Of a DNA stretch of 5,539 nucleotides, positions 4,119 through 5,539 are shown in pieces; the stretch's first letter is position 1; every line of letters begins with the position of its first letter. The position numbers and the translations under genes were made by a program. This DNA comes from Syntrophomonas sp. UBA1376 (lineage in GTDB: Bacteria; Bacillota; Syntrophomonadia; Syntrophomonadales; Syntrophomonadaceae), in NCBI GenBank assembly GCA_002305535.1, contig DBRE01000108.1, forward strand, positions 1-5,539, read 5' to 3'. The notes under the pieces were generated by a model that did no database searches, was not told where the DNA came from, and worked only from the letters and a program-made list of their open reading frames with translations.

Positions 4119-5539
4119 ATGATCAAGAACTTTGTTAAAAACCTGCTGGATGACAATGAAAAAGAAATCAAGCGTATGCGCAAGACTGTGCAGGTTATTA
4201 ATTCTCTAGAGCCCCAGTTTGAAGCTTTAGCACCAGAGGACTTCCCGGCCAAGACTGCAGAATTTCGCCAGAGATTAGAGCAGGGGGAGACCTTGAAGGA
4301 TATACTGCCGGAGGCATTCGCATTGGTAAGAGAAGCCTCCCGGCGTACTCTGGGTATGCGGCATTTTGATGTACAGCTTATCGGTGGTATGACTCTGCAC
4401 GATGGGCGCATAGCTGAGATGAAAACTGGGGAAGGGAAAACCCTGGTGGCTACTCTGCCAGCCTATCTGAATGCCCTGGAAGGCCGGGGAGTGCACATTG
4501 TCACGGTCAATGATTACCTGGCCGGCCGTGACGCGGAATGGATGAAGCCGATCTATGAGTATTGTGGTATGTCAGTCGGCTTGATAGTCCACGGACTCAA
4601 TTATCTGGAGCGCAAACAGGCCTACGAGTGTGATATTACCTATGCTACCAACAATGAACTGGGCTTTGACTACCTGCGTGACAATATGGTGGTCCGGGCC
4701 GAAAACATGGTGCAACGAGGCCAGCATTATGCCATCGTTGACGAAGTAGACTCCATTCTCATCGACGAAGCCCGCACTCCATTGATCATTTCCGGTGAAG
4801 GAGATAAACCAACCGATCTGTATTACCGTATTGCCAAGTTTATACCCCGCCTGGAAAATGAGAACGATTACAAAGTAGATGAGAAAGCACATGTGGTAAC
4901 CCTCACCGAAGACGGGGTGCGCAAGGTAGAAAAGTTTTTTGATGTTGAGAATCTGTCCGAGAACATGGAAGTGGCTCACCATGTAAATCAGGGATTGCGC
5001 GCCCACTGCCTGATGAAAAGGGATCGTGACTATGTAGTCAGAGATGACCAGGTCATCATAGTAGATGAATTCACCGGCCGCTTGATGTTTGGTCGCCGCT
5101 ACAGTGACGGTTTGCATCAGGCCATTGAGGCCAAGGAAGGGGTCAAGATCGAGAAGGAATCCCAGACCCTGGCTACCGTGACTTTCCAGAACTACTTCCG
5201 TATGTATAAGAAGTTGGCCGGCATGACCGGTACCGCTCTAACCGAAGAAGAAGAATTCCAGAAGATTTACGGGATGGACGTAGTAGTTATCCCGACTAAT
5301 AAACCTATGGTGCGCATAGATCAGCCTGATGTCATTTATCGCACGGAGATGGGTAAGTATGCGGCGGTAGTGGAAGACATTGCCGAACGTTATAGATCCA
5401 AGCAACCGGTTCTGGTAGGAACCATATCTATTGAAAAATCTGAGCTATTAAGCGCTATGCTAAAAAAGAGGGGCATTCCCCACCAGGTACTGAATGCAAA
5501 ATATCATGAGAAGGAAGCTCAGATCATTGCCCAGGCCGG
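4119..5539 (+). CDS. secA: Preprotein translocase ATPase SecA (3' truncated by window edge)
   Basis: SecA is the cytoplasmic and membrane-associated motor that pushes unfolded preproteins through the SecYEG channel using ATP. The window holds the first 473 codons, somewhat over half of a typical SecA. Nucleotide-binding domain 1 carries Walker A TGEGKT (residues 103-108), TVNDYLAGRDAEWM, the YATNNELGFDYLRDNM segment and Walker B DEVD (208-211) with SILIDEARTPLIISG. The preprotein cross-linking domain follows (about 220-365). Domain 1 then resumes with VDEFTGR (315-321), LATVTFQNYFRMY and the hallmark MTGTA (369-373). The start of domain 2 is seen in GTISIEKSELLS (from 434). All key residues are intact and there is no frameshift. 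ATG 4119 follows GAGAGG (4103-4108) at 10 bases, and the N-terminus MIKNFVKNLLDDNEKEIKRM fits the family. Its expression may depend on reading through the terminator just upstream. Confidence 0.98.
   Translation, partial: MIKNFVKNLLDDNEKEIKRMRKTVQVINSLEPQFEALAPEDFPAKTAEFRQRLEQGETLKDILPEAFALVREASRRTLGMRHFDVQLIGGMTLHDGRIAEMKTGEGKTLVATLPAYLNALEGRGVHIVTVNDYLAGRDAEWMKPIYEYCGMSVGLIVHGLNYLERKQAYECDITYATNNELGFDYLRDNMVVRAENMVQRGQHYAIVDEVDSILIDEARTPLIISGEGDKPTDLYYRIAKFIPRLENENDYKVDEKAHVVTLTEDGVRKVEKFFDVENLSENMEVAHHVNQGLRAHCLMKRDRDYVVRDDQVIIVDEFTGRLMFGRRYSDGLHQAIEAKEGVKIEKESQTLATVTFQNYFRMYKKLAGMTGTALTEEEEFQKIYGMDVVVIPTNKPMVRIDQPDVIYRTEMGKYAAVVEDIAERYRSKQPVLVGTISIEKSELLSAMLKKRGIPHQVLNAKYHEKEAQIIAQA

Noticed and set aside
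4572..5117. 181-codon open frame on the - strand
   Set aside because: It lies entirely antisense to secA, whose motifs are intact, and its product shows no family signature.

Overview
The window looks like a chromosomal segment from a flagellated Gram-positive anaerobe of the Clostridia. The basis is strong Shine-Dalgarno (SD) sites, a flaG-fliS late-flagellar cluster, and a long-form hpf followed by secA. A Syntrophomonas-like genome is my best guess from gene content and moderate GC, but no marker here proves it. All recognisable genes are on the + strand.

Layout. Positions 2-226 hold the C-terminal end of an unidentified protein. After a short gap with a sigma-28-like promoter (291-318) comes a four-gene flagellar cluster: flaG (352-729), fliS (794-1213) and two small helical proteins (1218-1613 and 1639-2088). 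These two look like diverged tandem copies of a FliT/FlgN-type export chaperone. fliD, often found between flaG and fliS, is absent from that interval. Positions 2089-2650 are non-coding. They contain a roughly 298-bp element with 40-bp terminal inverted repeats, then a second, smaller palindrome, then a good vegetative promoter for a small double zinc-ribbon protein (2651-2941). That gene ends in a clear intrinsic terminator (2961-2985).

Positions 2942-3474 are again non-coding. The first 350 bases are a patchwork of short inverted and direct repeats of the dispersed intergenic type, sharing GATGCAAG ends with the palindrome upstream of the zinc-ribbon gene. The last part carries a sigma-H-like promoter for hpf (3475-4017), the long ribosome-hibernation factor. 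Between hpf and secA (4119 to the window end, N-terminal 473 codons) lies a strong intrinsic terminator. It is placed so close to the secA start that secA must be transcribed through it, and a 10-codon reading frame overlaps it and stops one base before the secA start codon.

How the genes relate. FlaG, FliS and the two chaperone-like proteins belong to late flagellar filament assembly. HPF protects idle ribosomes in stationary phase, and SecA drives protein export. No new defence or mobile system was found. The observations most worth following are the attenuator-like secA leader, the nested repeat element, the duplicated chaperone-like pair and the sigma-H-like hpf promoter.
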